A DNA stretch of 64,000 nucleotides from Baylisascaris procyonis (Eukaryota > Nematoda > Chromadorea > Rhabditida > Ascarididae), in assembly GCA_037389465.1 (NCBI GenBank), contig JAZARR010000078.1:620001-684000 (forward strand), read 5' to 3'. Shown piece after piece: positions 50,701 through 64,000 of the stretch. The notes under the pieces were generated by a model, which was given only the letters and a program-made list of their open reading frames with translations, was not told where the DNA came from and made no database searches. Each line of letters opens with the position of its first letter. The first letter of the stretch is position 1. The position numbers and the translations under genes are program-made.

Positions 50701-53525
50701 ACTGGAAAATAAGGCAATAAAATATCAACAAATTACATTGAGAATGGTACAACTCACAAACCATGGTAGTTGCAAACGCGTCAAGTAGAACGGACGTGTG
50801 TTTGTTATTTAGACTGGTTACATATTTTGAAGACTTTGTCTATCGCGCGCATTTTATTTCTGGACACGCTTTGTGATGCGAACATCAATTTCTGCAGAAT
50901 CTGTAAGCATATAATTTTGGGATTTGCACATGTACTACTTTTAAATCAAACGAAAATGGAAGTGCACAACATTGTCATCTCGAAACAAAGGAGAGGATGG
51001 GCGATATTCTTTGCTCGTTGCAGTTTTGACACCGCACTGAGTAGACAAACTGGTGGTGCAACATATGCTGTGGAAAAGAAATTATTAAGGAATTGAGACG
51101 TGGAATACAACTTTTTGCCAGTCTTGTTGTGAAGTAGTTTTGCTTTTCGTCGATTGATTTACGTTAATTTTTACGCGCCTAGTTTGGATTTTTCACACTA
51201 TTTTAGACTGCACAAAACTGGATGAAGGGCTAGTGGAAAATTGTCAGAAAAAAATAGCTTGGATGAATCGCCCGACCCTAATGTTTGCTATTTTTCGCAG
51301 TGCCTCTCATCTCTCACACCAGCTTTAACCAATTAGAACTTAAAAAAAATGGAGGAGCACTGAATGCCTCTTCTCCCCAATCCAAGTAAATTTTTGCGTA
51401 TATTCCTCACAAAATGGTCTCCTTTATTTTCAAAACATTTGCTCTTGCACCTTGAGGCATTTCTGGCGAATCTTTTATTACTTCTGGCCGTCGTTGTCAT
51501 TTTTTCCATTATTTTCTGACTGCTGTTGATGATGCCTACAGCTCTTCAATTCTTTAATGCGCATCCTCTTTTCAAGTTCCTAAATGGACCTGTAGCGGTT
51601 GTGCTTCTCGTTCCGAGTAGGATACGTTGAAGGGAATACCAATCTTTCAGACATCTTTTGTGGTCGCTGGCGAGTAAAGCAATATACTCTAACTTGGAAA
51701 CTTGATGCAAAATTTAGCAGCGCTGATATCACTCAAATTAACTTCTGAAACGAGATGAGAAAGCAAAAAGAAAAAGGTGTTAAATTGGTCGAAGAGAACG
51801 AAGTGCATGAGTGGGTGTCGAATCGAGGACGCAAGAGAATATTGTGGGACCCAACGTACGCGGTTAGCAGCAATCGGCGTAGAAATGCTGCTTACGAGAA
51901 TAAGGCAGCCTAGCGTCGCTAGTTATAAGCGTGGTCAGAAAACGCGCACATAGATGCGGAATGAGCAAATGAGGCGATGGCAAGGCGGCTGCTACGCTAT
52001 CAGCATACGCTGCCATGGTTATCGATCGTGGAAACCGACTTATTCGTGCTTGACGTTCACGTTAAAGAACTTGACCACTTGATTGCTGCGTTTCAGGACG
52101 GCTTCAGTTCGAATAATGCTTTGTCCTTAATCACCAATCACAAACAACGCACTTCCGGTGACCACAGAATTATACTAAAAAACAACAGAATTTGTCGACC
52201 ATTGGGCGGCTTTTCTTTGCTCTCATAATTTTTCTGCTGCTAACGTTAATGTTGAATAGGACTCTTGTAAACTGGGAGTAAGGAGGTTGAGAGAGGATGT
52301 TGCTGTTAGAGTAACAGCAGTGATGTTTCATCGGCCTCTTCCAGAATACATACCTACAGGCGAAAAGCCCCTATATACTCGTTTATAAAACTTTGTTAGA
52401 ACGTCCCATTATGCTTTCCAAGTTGACCACCATGTAAACATTACTAGAATGAAGTAGAGATATAAAAGAAGGGTATTGAGGAGAAGCCGTTCTCGTATTG
52501 AGGAGGAGGGGTTTGATGGGAAGAGGAGGTGACGATCTGCAAATTCGTTAAGGATTTCGTTGATGAGAGCGTGATGGGAGACATTCAGTAACATTATTAT
52601 GGGATAGCGAGTGTTGTTGGCGTAGAAGGAGGTAATAATCCTCAAATTCGATTCTTTGACCCGAAATCATCTCTTAATGAGCTGAACTTTCGAAACAGTG
52701 TAAATCTGTTTCGCGCACAGAGCTCAGCACATTTAATGCGTATTTAAATTTTATGGACATTTTAGAATTAATCGTTGCTGGTGCACTTCGACAATAAGAC
52801 AAAATTGCTTGTGCAAATCATGATCGCACAAGATGGTTTTCGTTGCGGTGGCATCGAGCACCGAGGGATTTCGATAAACGTAATGACAATATCAGCTTTT
52901 CGGAATGCAGAGAAAGCATTTGACATGAGATTTGAATCCGCTCAGAAATGATGACGACCTTGGTCAGTTTAAGCCACACTTCCTCCCCATCAAAATCATC
53001 AACTTGTTAGGAGCCCTCATATAAATATTGCACGTATCGTCTTAAATTGAAGTCTGGCCGGTAGCAAAGTTCAAGAAAGCTTTATTGATGGGTTCAGAGG
53101 AGGTGCTTTCATCTCGGGTCTGATGAGTGAGGGAAAAGAAACTGTAGGTAAAAGCTCAAATTTGCACCGAATATTGGCAACCTGCATTGCTTGAGCGTCC
53201 GTGACCGACTAGTCCGTTTGAATGTGTGGCATCTCCGTAGCCTAAATTATTTAATCTTCCACCCTAATGTAACATACCATGAAAGAAATGGAAAGTTTCA
53301 CCTTTCGAAAAAAATGTCCGAATGTAAGAAACCACAACGAACACATAGTAGATTTTTATTCAGTGAATAAAGAAGAAATGAGAGCATAAAAAAGAAACAA
53401 GATGAAAGTAAACCTTCGAAAATCTAAGTCTCAATATAACAAACAGCAGCTGAAAACTACAACGAACGCAAAACAACGAATCAAAACGTAAACAACGAGT
53501 GTCGAAAATGCAGCGGCATAAGAAG
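47780..53525. other. Gene-poor stretch
   Basis: The 5' exon of the minus-strand membrane protein gene may be here but could not be placed. Frames at 48827-49045, 50513-50788, 50770-51096 and 51977-52228 (+) are open but unrecognised and lack matching splice sites. A 24-bp sequence is repeated at 48443 and 48474. An imperfect TTAGATT/AATCTAA inverted repeat lies at about 49800-49836. Confidence 0.4.
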
Positions 53526-53867
53526 TCAACATCGCAGAGTGATGTGGGACGAAAGCTTCGTAAATTGGTATGCACGGGGGGAGGAGTTCTTAGCGGAAAC
53601 CACTTCAGGAGGCATGGCATTCCAGATTTGAACAGCACGATGGGCGAAGCTACGATCTAGTGCATTTAAATAATGCTTCGAATTAAATACAGAGGTCGAA
53701 CAAGACTCAGTACACTCGCACACGCTCGGTTGTTGAAAATTATGGGTGGCTGAAGCAATTTCATGAGGGTCAGCGAATTTTTTGGAAGGAATGGGGATGA
53801 GGGGCGATAAGCGGTTCTCCTTTTGCATGCCCCATTCACTAAAGTTGTACCATGAAACGAAGTACAA
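53526..53867 (-). mobile_element. Non-LTR retrotransposon (LINE), C-terminal tail of reverse transcriptase ORF
   Basis: The minus-strand frame encodes DRSFAHRAVQIWNAMPPEVV followed by SAKNSSPRAYQFTKLSS. The R-x-x-x-x-W-N-x-x-P-x-x-V-V pattern near the stop is the hallmark end of many LINE/CR1-like reverse transcriptase ORFs. No reverse transcriptase core (YADD block) is visible upstream on the same strand, so this is a 5'-truncated copy, as is usual for LINEs. The 3' untranslated part would lie below 53526, where A/T-rich sequence reaches about 53340. Confidence 0.7.
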
Positions 53868-55639
53868 ATATTTCAGTTGTGTACATATTAATGCAGTATT
53901 TATTTGTAAAAATAGAATAAGAATAATCGCTGAAGCTTGAATGAGAGATTTTTAAATGCGTAATATGGAGAATTGCCGAAGCTTTGATTACTAAAATAGC
54001 GTATGGTGATTAAATGGTGTCTCCCATAATTTTTGCGATACCAAAAGCTGCAGATTTCCAAGAAACTTCACCGTTTTGCTTCTGTCACTGAATGAGCGGA
54101 ATATTTGGAATGTTGATCAACGGAAAGAAATCAGCTCCAACTAATGCATTGGAAACGGAATGCGATTCTCCGAGCTGGCATAGGAATCTGTGTGATTCGA
54201 CGCTGTCTTAGTGGATCATGGAAATCCATAAAAAAGCCTCATACAAATCGCAAGTTAAGCGGGTTTGTGCTGCTTAAAATGAGCAGCCGAATTAAAGAGA
54301 AATTTTCAGTAGTGGGAAAAGAAATACTGTCTAGTATAAATGCTCGTAGTCGAAATTTCGTTCAGTAGAAATATCTCCGCCGACGAGTCGCATGCATTTC
54401 CCATGACGCAACGGTTCGGCATCCATTTGACACGAGTAAAGACATCAAATCTTACGGGCTAAATGACGTTTAAAAAACTTATCTGCCACTTAAAAGTGTT
54501 TTCACTATCGTTTGTGATGACGGTTAGTATCATCTTCAGTTCTTTTTTGGAGCGCCTTCAAGCTGAATGGTATTTATGAAGAAGCGCATTCTCCGGCGGT
54601 TCGCTAATATGCTTTGCAACTTGTTTCAGGTTTCTTCGGAGTAATAATAGAGAATTCAAATCGTAGTCATTTTTGGCAAAAAAAAAAGCAGAGGGAAGGG
54701 AACTTTTACTTTGCTTTTCTTAGTTCGTCTTAACTGCACTTTTATAGATCACAGGAGTAGTTACTTTAATAGACAACACTTGACAACAAATGTGAATAGT
54801 GCTCCATCGCCAACCACTCTACCATAAATGCTTTCGCTTGCCATTGTTCTAGGTGATATTTTCTTAAGGTGTCCGGTGGACAGTGCCGATAGTGAGGTTG
54901 ATTCTATCGGTTTAAAAAAAACTCTCCAAAAAATAAATCTTGGTGTATTCTGTCACCATAAAAGCGCATACGACAAGTGAAAGAGTGTTTGCGCTAGCAT
55001 GTTGATTCAGCGCGCAGTCATCCCACAATCCGTTGATGAAATTAAATGCGGATAGTTTTCGAGTAGCGAACACAGTTTGATGACTCGAAAGACCGTCCCA
55101 TCGTTACTATTGCGACTGCTCTTCACTTATGGTCGACTCATCGATGCCACAGCTAACAACTGCTGCTAAGGAATGCAAGCACTCATATCTGACACCATTC
55201 ACTCATCACTGTAGCAGTTAGAATCTTCTGGAATTGCTATGGCCTACCGAATAGGAGGCACAGCCATTGCAGTCACTCTTTGGGAACCGCTATCTTGTGT
55301 TCTTGATGAAACTGTTAGGCCACTTTGTGATCTCTACTGAGCCGCTGATAATAGTTATTTCCTCAAAAGTTCGATATTAAGCGACTTTACCTGTCTCTCT
55401 CCACCAGCGGCCTCTCCAACTTCCGCTGACACGTTCACAATTTTTATTTATTTATTTATTTTTGCTTTCTTTTGCACATGTGCCCATTTTCCTCTCCTAC
55501 ACTTGTCTAATTTAAATCATTCTTTATGCGTGTCTCGCTTCCAGTACTTTTCTTGTGTTTCCATGTTATATTCCTACAATTTAAGAGCTTTTGCTTCATA
55601 TAAAACGTTATTATTCTATGAATAGATGTTGTATAATGT

Positions 55640-55735
55640 TTTGCTGTGTTATTTCATGCTACGTTATGTTACTTTGTGCTATATGGCATTATTTTATGTA
55701 GAGTAATATTATTTTATGCTAGGTTATGTTAAGTT
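55640..55735. repeat. Degenerate pentamer repeat (TTATG-like)
   Basis: Reading in steps of five gives TTATG, TTACT, TTGTG, CTATA, TGGCA, TTATT, TTATG and so on, with TTATG recurring in phase. It is a decayed simple repeat. Confidence 0.6.
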
Positions 55736-57216
55736 CTTACGAAAAAGTTGCACACCAATAATCAAACGGAACAATAGCCAGATAGAGGCGCACAAACAAA
55801 TGAAAATAGCACTTCAATAAACAAGAAGAAGGAAATGAACGAAGAGAAATGTTAGTGCAGCACCGCTCGCACGCAATTCGCAGCAGTATAGGCGAAGAAG
55901 CGACAGTGCCAAACGAAGACCATGCGACCTGTTGGCAAAGCAAACACTGCAACCCTACGCTTACTTAGCGTACCAACAACTCTACAATGCTCGTTCTTGA
56001 CGATCCAGGTGGCAAAGTTGTGTCACATGAAAGTTCACTTTTCCGGTACTTCCTGACGGTTTCGTTAGGTAGTAGAGATACCATGAAATTTGGCACCGCA
56101 CTAGCTGAGGTGTAGATTCACATCTCGGCGACTGATAACTGCTTTGGGGTGACGAGGTTTAACTTATTCAGCTTGTAAGAAAAGAAGTGAGTAAAATTTG
56201 GAGTGTACATCAAAAGTGTAAATACCTCAGCACAAGCTTCATATGGTGGTGTTGGAAAAATGACGAAGACCATGTGGGAATGCAGATGTTTTTCAACATT
56301 CAGCAACTAATCTTTGAATGTAGCATCATGTCGATATACGCAGTTTACTATTAAGATAAGCACTGAACTGAAGCCAACCGGGAACACTCCCTCACATAGC
56401 TGCCGACAATAGCCATCGGAGGAATTTTTCCCGTCGTTTTTTTTTCTGTGTTTTTGTTGCAAAAGCACCAGCCTGGAAGTCTATTTGCCGTGGAGGACGT
56501 TTCAGCCACCCAATCCACTCCCACGCATCTTCGGTAGGTGTCATGGTGAAGAAGCATAAAGCTGATGTTGCGAATGGGGTTCCTGAAGGCTTCTTTAAGC
56601 GGCCCACCCCTCGGTTTCTTTTACAGCAAGCCGTAGAAGTTCCTGGGTGGCTAATTAGGTTGCCCTCTCTCTATGACTTTCATTCAGCGCTTAAGATTTC
56701 TTCGGAGCGTTTGACGAGATCGATAGATGTAATGGTGTAGCGAACAGCAAATGCCTTGGAGTGAACAGCAAATGGTTTGTTATTGTTGGGAGCAACAGGT
56801 GGCTTGTTATTGACTGTTCAGGAGTCGATGAACTTTAACTGATCGGTTGGCTCCTCCGCGAGTATACAAGTGAAAATACAATCGTAGTAGTGTTTATGAG
56901 CGAATAAGCACGGATACAGATGAGGTTTACAATACAACAGCTTCACAATACAAGTTCGGCGTTTCAATGGCACAATGTGACAACCAAGATTTGACCTCAC
57001 GTAGGCCACACAAAAAAGGGCTTTTATTCTTTTATCGCTAGAGTCTCGAAATACCGGTGACAGTTCTGCTCTCTTCGTTTAGCTGTCTGTTCGCTATAAA
57101 TGAATATCGGGTCATTCGAACTGGATAAAAGAAAACTCGAAATATCAAAAGTCTTAAACAGTCCTGATCGCGGGCTCGTCCACTTGTGCCCCTTTTGGAT
57201 CGGTCACCGTTTTCGT

Positions 57217-57273
57217 CCCAAGTTTGGTTACTTGGTACTGCGGGCTCGCCACCCGTCGGACCTCAAACTTGGG
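57217..57273. repeat. 10-bp perfect inverted repeat
   Basis: CCCAAGTTTG (57217-57226) and CAAACTTGGG (57264-57273) can form a stem with a 37-nt loop. A direct repeat GCGGGCTCGyC occurs at 57170 and 57240. This is not a tRNA: no B-box is present. Confidence 0.55.
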
Positions 57274-57630
57274 TAATTAAACCTTATATTCGAGTAGACA
57301 ATGAAGCGATATGCGACACAACAAGTAAACCTGATATAGTGAATCACTGGAATTTCAAATAGGTCCAGTAAAAGCTAATATCTGGAGTAGAGTGATTGTA
57401 GGTCCAGTGACCATTCGTAACACAAATCGCACGAACAGTTTTAACAAGAGGACCAACTGAACAAATACACAAGCCCCAAGAGTTAAATGAAGAACTCGGC
57501 CGAAATATATGAGAAGCTGAGCCCAATGCGTCTTCACTGTCGGTCATTGGGCGAGTTGAATGAACGATTTAAGCTTGTGAGAGGCGTGAACTGTTGAGGG
57601 CGTCATGAGCGGCGCATCTGGTGTTATTCA

Positions 57631-57948
57631 TAGTTGCTCATCGGTGAATTAGCATTTGGCGATAGTCACTGTAGTCGTCGTGATTTGCTCTTCTTATGCC
57701 ATTCATGATGCCCTCTTTGGTTGACATCTCCGGCTCTCCAGCTGCATCGGTATCGTAAACACGTAACGCTTTCGCGAATATTCGCTTTATAGTTGTTCAA
57801 CGGTGAATTAGCATTTAGCGCTAATGACTGTATTCGCCGTGATTTGCTCTTCTTATGTTAGTCATGATGCTTTCTCTGATTGATATTTCCGGTTCGCCGG
57901 CTGCATCGCTATCGTAAATAGATGTAACGCTTTCGCGAATGTTCGCGA
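57631..57948. repeat. Tandem duplication, two 159-bp units, once coding on the minus strand
   Basis: Units 57631-57789 and 57790-57948 align along their whole length with scattered substitutions. On the minus strand the right unit encodes ANIRESVTSIYDSDAAGEPE and continues RESIMTNIRRANHGEYSH to a stop. The left unit encodes a near match but with a 2-base deletion in the ESVT...YD segment that breaks its frame. Many differences are silent or conservative, suggesting duplication of a coding exon or element fragment. The family is unknown. Confidence 0.75.
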
Positions 57949-60063
57949 CAAATGGTAAACGATCCACAAAACTGGCAGCGATCAATTGTGTAGATCTATT
58001 TGTTGGTGCATCGATCGGGCGATTTCCTGAAAGTGCCATGACTCCTTCTAAGAGATATTAGTGGTGCCACACCCAGTTGTCCGCATATACGCAGGTCATA
58101 AGCCGCCTTGAGTGATTCCCCTGGGTCTATATATCACTGGATCGCATATTTTCAGTAAGGAGTCAACACTGGGAGCAAGCAGCAACTCAAGAAGCTTCGT
58201 TGACCTCCCACTGGCAGAGTATGAGGTTTCTTACTTCACTCGCTCTATGTAGAAGCCTCGTCAAACTGTAAGTTGAACGTGCAAGTGGGTAGTTTCTTGA
58301 CAAATAAATCAACTGCACTTTCACATTCCACACCACAATTTTGCAGAAGGGCTGTGGAAAGCACTTGAAGCTATTTGCTTGTATTTCACCCACGCAAGAG
58401 GTCGTTCTGCCGTACTTGCTTGAATAGAAACCAATAGCGTTGTAGATGTGCAAGAGTGGTTTTTTGCTTGGTTTTCTATTTGCCTTATACTCTGCTACTG
58501 GAATCCATGCTCTACTTTTACCAGCTCCGCTCTTAAATTTGAGAGATATCATTTATTCAAGATTGGTTTTCCGCTTTTCCCGCCTCAAGAGAGTCGCCTT
58601 CAATTCAAGGAGGTAGGCGTGGGGAGAGAGGGGGAGGCTTATTTACAAGAAAGCTCTTTAATAAAAAGAAGCCTCTAATTTCCTTAGCCTTCATGGTGGC
58701 AGTGTTCAAATCAGGCATTGTGTGATGGAAAGAGCTACATTTTCACTTCCATTTCAGTGGCGACTATATAATTCGTGGTGTCTGAAAACTGTGAATGACC
58801 CGGGTCCGTGGTTTTTGCTTTCATGTCCAATGTCTTAGACTACTGAACTGCAGGTTGTTATCGTTTACAGGTATTTTAGCTCTAGCGACGCGATTACATG
58901 TCCAATGCAACATTGATGGCAACTCGATCTGCTTAAAGATGGCAAAGAAAGTAGAAAGCCACTGATTGCGTCCATTTTATGCTTCTTAGATGCCTTTGCA
59001 AATTTGTATCTCTGAAAAACATCACCACATTGAAGTCGCATAATTTACTGATTATGATTTCGATCACATAAATTGCCCGGAGGAGGATCGGACAATGTGT
59101 ACGAAGTTAATGTTCTCCTAATTCGTATCCTCAGCTCAAAAAAACAAATCGAGCGCAATGCTGATTAAAATCAGCACCGTTAGGGCGTAACTCGATTGAA
59201 TTACTGTTATAAACGGATGCGTCGACATGCTGAATGCATGTTTACCGAGTTTGCCCGCTCCGTCTCAGTGTGGAGAATGCTGTGACGGCGTGATGAACTA
59301 AAACTAAAACCGTTCATCGGAGAAATTTTAAAATATTACCGATGAAAAAAAAAAAAGAGCTCTGAGTGCAATTATTGTTGTTTGCAAGGTGCGGCTGCAT
59401 CGTTTCGATGAATTTTTGTGCACCGGTAAATAAAATATTTGGTGTTAATGTTCTGGAAACTGCGACGCGAATGCACTAGTTTTGTTCGCTTGGATGCTTA
59501 TCGAGTATTATTTCATTGGAAATTTGCATTCAAAGACACTACATTCGTCTAGATGAGTAGAGTTTTGGTTCTTATGCCGTGAAGTTGCTAGAACAATTTC
59601 TCACAGTCCACGTCGCACAGGTTTTTACTGCGGCCGTGCCTTGCGGTATTCTGTCATATGTCAAGGGCTGAAGTTAATGCTGATAGCTTTGGAGGTAAAT
59701 CTAGCATATGATTAACGATAGTCTTTGCCGAACTCAGCAAATAAGCACGGAAACTACACCCTCAGAAACCAGTAGAAAGGGACCGTTTGTTGCGAGTAAT
59801 TAATAAAATATGACAGTAGTACGTTCTTACATTAAAAGAACTGATTACTCGTCAATGAGAACCTCCGTAGAAGAATTTTCATATTCATTTATCGTTTGCC
59901 TGCACTTCTAAAAATTTGCTTTAGCGAAGGGAATTATGTCAAGACAACGGGTTTCTCTTGACATATTGCAAAGACAACGGCGTTTGGCCAATTTTGGCCT
60001 CAGAAAACGTTGTTGATATGACGCCGGTATGTTCGCGTTGCCTGAGGCATAAATTTCTTACAG
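57949..60063. other. Gene-poor stretch
   Basis: A minus-strand frame of 121 codons at 58187-58552 (contains CVGEIQANSFKCFPQPFCK) is the longest but has no recognised domain. A short palindrome GCTGATTAAAATCAGC is at about 59160-59175. If the BEL/Pao fragment at 60064 were intact, its reverse transcriptase would be expected here on the minus strand; I do not see it. Confidence 0.4.
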
Positions 60064-60339
60064 CTAGAATCTCATTACAGCAAATAGACAAGCTTCTTCA
60101 TTTGCGAAACCGTTCTGCGCAAAATGTGGCCCAGTAGACGAAGGAGAAAGTTCTTTCCCGCTGTTTTTGAGATCCCAATAATAGTCCACCCCAATCGCAA
60201 TACCCTGTTGACGATAGTCAGTGCTGCAAAACAGTGCGTCTTTGGGCGTTTTAAAGGCGTATGTTGTTCCGTTGTTAAGAATGACACCATTTTTGAAAAT
60301 ATTCTTTAAAATATTGGATGCGGGGATTTGACGTTCCAT
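60064..60339 (-). mobile_element. BEL/Pao-type retrotransposon fragment (aspartic protease-adjacent region)
   Basis: The minus-strand frame (91 codons) contains TPKDALFCSTDYRQQG and then IAIGVDYYWDLKNSG. The IG-x-D-Y-Y-W-D block resembles the segment between the protease-like domain and reverse transcriptase in BEL/Pao Pol proteins (family pattern I-L-I-G-x-D-x-x-W-D). The usual LPSG that follows is degraded to LSPSSTG. No LTR, reverse transcriptase or integrase was found nearby, so this is an isolated remnant. Assignment is from motif resemblance only. Confidence 0.5.
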
Positions 60340-61879
<1,540 letters not shown>

Positions 61880-61901
61880 TATGCGTATGCGTATGCGTAT
61901 A

Positions 61902-63019
61902 TTAGTCCGGCTAAAACAGCTTGTGAAGTCCAGAGCCTGCGACGATGAAATCCACTAAACACAATTTTATACTGAATGATCTCCTTCCAAATGAGTCGCG
62001 AACAATGAAAAATTGCTGCATTAAATCTTTAAACAAAATATAATTTCACATGTGACGTTGCCTTCACTCAGTCAACCGGTCGATGGCCATTACCTCAAAC
62101 TCTACGGCTCTATTCATGTGTTTGTTCATAGTGAGCTCGTTTCATTGAAAAACTTTGTATATTCCCAGCTCGCGTTTCGTTCAGTATTGTTTACTTTCCG
62201 TCACTTCGCACTTTTTTCAACACACTTCCCTTTTCATCTATTCGGTTTTACTCGAATATTGTTGAAGGGAAGAGTTCAACTCTGAGTCGTTTTTGAATAT
62301 TACTCCTTATTCTGGGTAAACGTTCGAGTAATATCAAAGTTGTCAACACTGAGCTGTTTCCTATGCTAGGGAACCCCAACAGCAAATTTTTCTCAGCTTC
62401 CAGTTGTTCTGTTGAGAAAAAAGTGGCGTCGAAACGTGCCGACGCCGGTTTGTTCGCTTCTCCTAACTGTCCCAAAGCGTTCTGCTATGGATGGTGATAC
62501 CTGTACCTAATGCGCTTTCATATGTACGCATATGTAAAAGAAGAAAATTGGCTTCGCCTTGTTGACCCACATAGTTTTAGAAAGATCTCCTTGCTCTCTT
62601 GAAGCCCCTTTCCCACTTCAAACTGCAACTATGTTCAGCAGCTCTTCCTAATTGCCTCGTTTTTCAACGACCTCTACGTGGTTCCTCAGCGAGCCTTACG
62701 TTTATTAGAACTATTCTGCTGTATTTCCTTATTTTAGACATATTTTTATGGATGTCGTGTACTCTCGCTAGGGGATAAGTGAAGCCTAAGGCATGTAGTT
62801 GAAGTATTAAAATATAGTAGTTTGATGATAACTGTTTAGCTGTTCTACAACGAACTATGCACTCATCGCAAGCTTTACTGAAAACGTTTTGCTCATGTCG
62901 AGCAGGAAGTTCATAAACGCCTCAATTTGCGATCATTCGTCTATTCGAAAAAAGGGCGTGTCATGAACGAGTCTTTGACCTCATCAGGAGGATCTTTGTG
63001 TTCCGGTTTTGCCTGCAGC
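61902..63019. other. Intergenic stretch, no gene supported
   Basis: A minus-strand frame at 62248-62475 (75 codons, FDATFFSTEQLEAEKNLLLG) is protein-like but unrecognised and has no splice support. The + frame at 62052-62285 looks like chance. Confidence 0.35.
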
Positions 63020-63151
63020 TTACGCCACGAACTTGACCTTAAAGTTAGATGTACGCTTATGCTCATCATAGACTTAGGCCTACATCTAGACTTAAGCTTG
63101 AGCTTTCTCTTAAGTTTAGGCGTTGAAGTAGGGTTGACGTTGAACTAAGAA
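63020..63151. repeat. Degenerate interstitial telomere-like repeat (TTAGGC hexamer)
   Basis: Two exact TTAGGC units at 63074-63079 and 63116-63121 are 42 bp (seven hexamers) apart, in phase. Hexamers between and around them are variants: CTAGAC, TTAAGC, TTGAGC, TTAAGT, TTGACG, TTGAAC, and upstream TTACGC, CTTGAC, GTTAGA, CTTATG. TTAGGC is the nematode telomere unit. The Leu-rich two-residue-periodic peptide at 63000-63148 is a by-product. Confidence 0.65.
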
Positions 63152-64000
63152 ACTTAAGGAAATTTTGCAAGGTGACAGAACGCGCAGATGACGTCTGGTG
63201 GATATTTCATCCATTGCAGCAAACATCAGCGAAGCCGACAATGTTCGCTTTCAAGTGTGTGGATGGTGTAAATTGTTCCCATCTTGTTCCCATCGTAAAA
63301 ACCTGAAAGACTTCAACTCATTTATACAGCCCAGCGACTCACTAAGTACTTGAAAGCGACCCGTCGCCTATAATTCTAATTATACTTCAGCAAATTTCAT
63401 TCGAAGGAGGAGTTGTTACTTAGCGTAACCAAGGCTTTTTTTTTCTGAAAAGCAAAAGCAAAAAATGAGGGAAACAGCTATTAAAAAGAACATTTGATTA
63501 TGATGGGGCAACAGTTTGCAGAGAAATTAGTTAGCAACATGAGGACATGAGAAAGGGGGTGAATTTGGTTTTGTATCGTAGAACTATTTTACCAGTTAAT
63601 GGATCAACCCAAAGTCACTCTCGGCTCGAAGATGGACCCTTCTCTATTTCCAATAAAAACGTCGCCAAAGAATGAAAAAAATCGACAGGAAGATCTTATA
63701 AGGAAACTCTAATCGATGAGGCGGATCAATTTTCACTTAAAATAACAGCACATTTTATGCTTTTAAGATGAAAGTAGGATGGAATTTTCGATGCTAGATA
63801 GATTCTTGGAATGCAGATAAGGCAAGGTTCATTTTCACAAGGGAAATATGTGAAAAAATTTTTGTGAGAAAAAGACTGAGACCTTTCGAGAGTTGAAGGC
63901 TTATCTTCTCTGAGAGCCATTTAGGTTTCCTTTCCTCTACCCTAAGAATAGTTGCCTCCTGCACTTGCAATCCATGAGGCCCACTAAAGAAGTGATGAAA
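63152..64000. other. Right-end stretch, nothing recognised
   Basis: No coding exon, RNA gene or clear repeat is visible. A minus-strand 64-codon frame at 63726-63920 has no support. Confidence 0.4.

Larger units (their letters stand above)
53868..57630. other. Gene-poor stretch
   Basis: It contains simple ATTT repeats at about 55440-55463, a degenerate TTATG pentamer tract at about 55640-55735, and a local repeat of AACAGCAAATG at about 56745-56775. A 10-bp inverted repeat lies at 57217-57273. Frames at 56351-56740 are open on both strands and unrecognised. Confidence 0.4.

Overview
The window is eukaryotic and almost certainly from a nematode, most likely a strongylid/hookworm-like clade V worm. 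Genes are split into many short exons. Acceptors are of the TTTCAG/TTGCAG type. One gene is a nuclear receptor of the expanded nematode HNF4-derived type. A degraded tract of TTAGGC hexamers, the nematode telomere unit, lies near the right end. DNA between genes is AT-leaning, full of microsatellites and decayed transposon coding, and most open frames in it are chance.

Layout: (1) 929-5006 (+), nine frame-consistent exons of a nuclear hormone receptor ligand-binding domain. The DNA-binding domain lies off the left edge. (2) 7741-9294 (+), a phase-consistent chain of four short exons of an unrecognised gene; a proline-rich exon at 11211-11482 may or may not belong to it. (3) 12742-13010, a TCGA-rich degenerate satellite, followed by a long gene-poor stretch. 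(4) 21347-21573 (-), an exon resembling the CENP-S/MHF1 histone fold, with a short opposite-strand frame beside it at 21629-21817. (5) 22966-24335, a diverged inverted repeat whose arms carry the same short protein fragment ending at the same stop. (6) 30341-30640 (+), a dead Ty3/gypsy-like integrase remnant. (7) 31938-40575 (+), the best gene in the window: a complete nine-exon PRPP synthetase-associated protein (PRPSAP, 359 aa). (8) 44806-47779 (-), a multi-exon four-transmembrane protein gene with AT microsatellites in its introns. (9) 48-64 kb, mostly repeats: a LINE tail at 53526-53867 (-), a 159-bp tandem duplication at 57631-57948, a BEL/Pao fragment at 60064-60339 (-), a 57-unit AT array at 61763 and the telomere-like tract at 63020-63151.

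No operon or shared pathway is evident. The two best genes act in nuclear receptor signalling and in control of PRPP/nucleotide synthesis. The most specific anomaly is in PRPSAP. Eight of its exon junctions fit perfectly, but the acceptor of exon 3 reads AT where AG is required. I found no convincing new multi-gene system.
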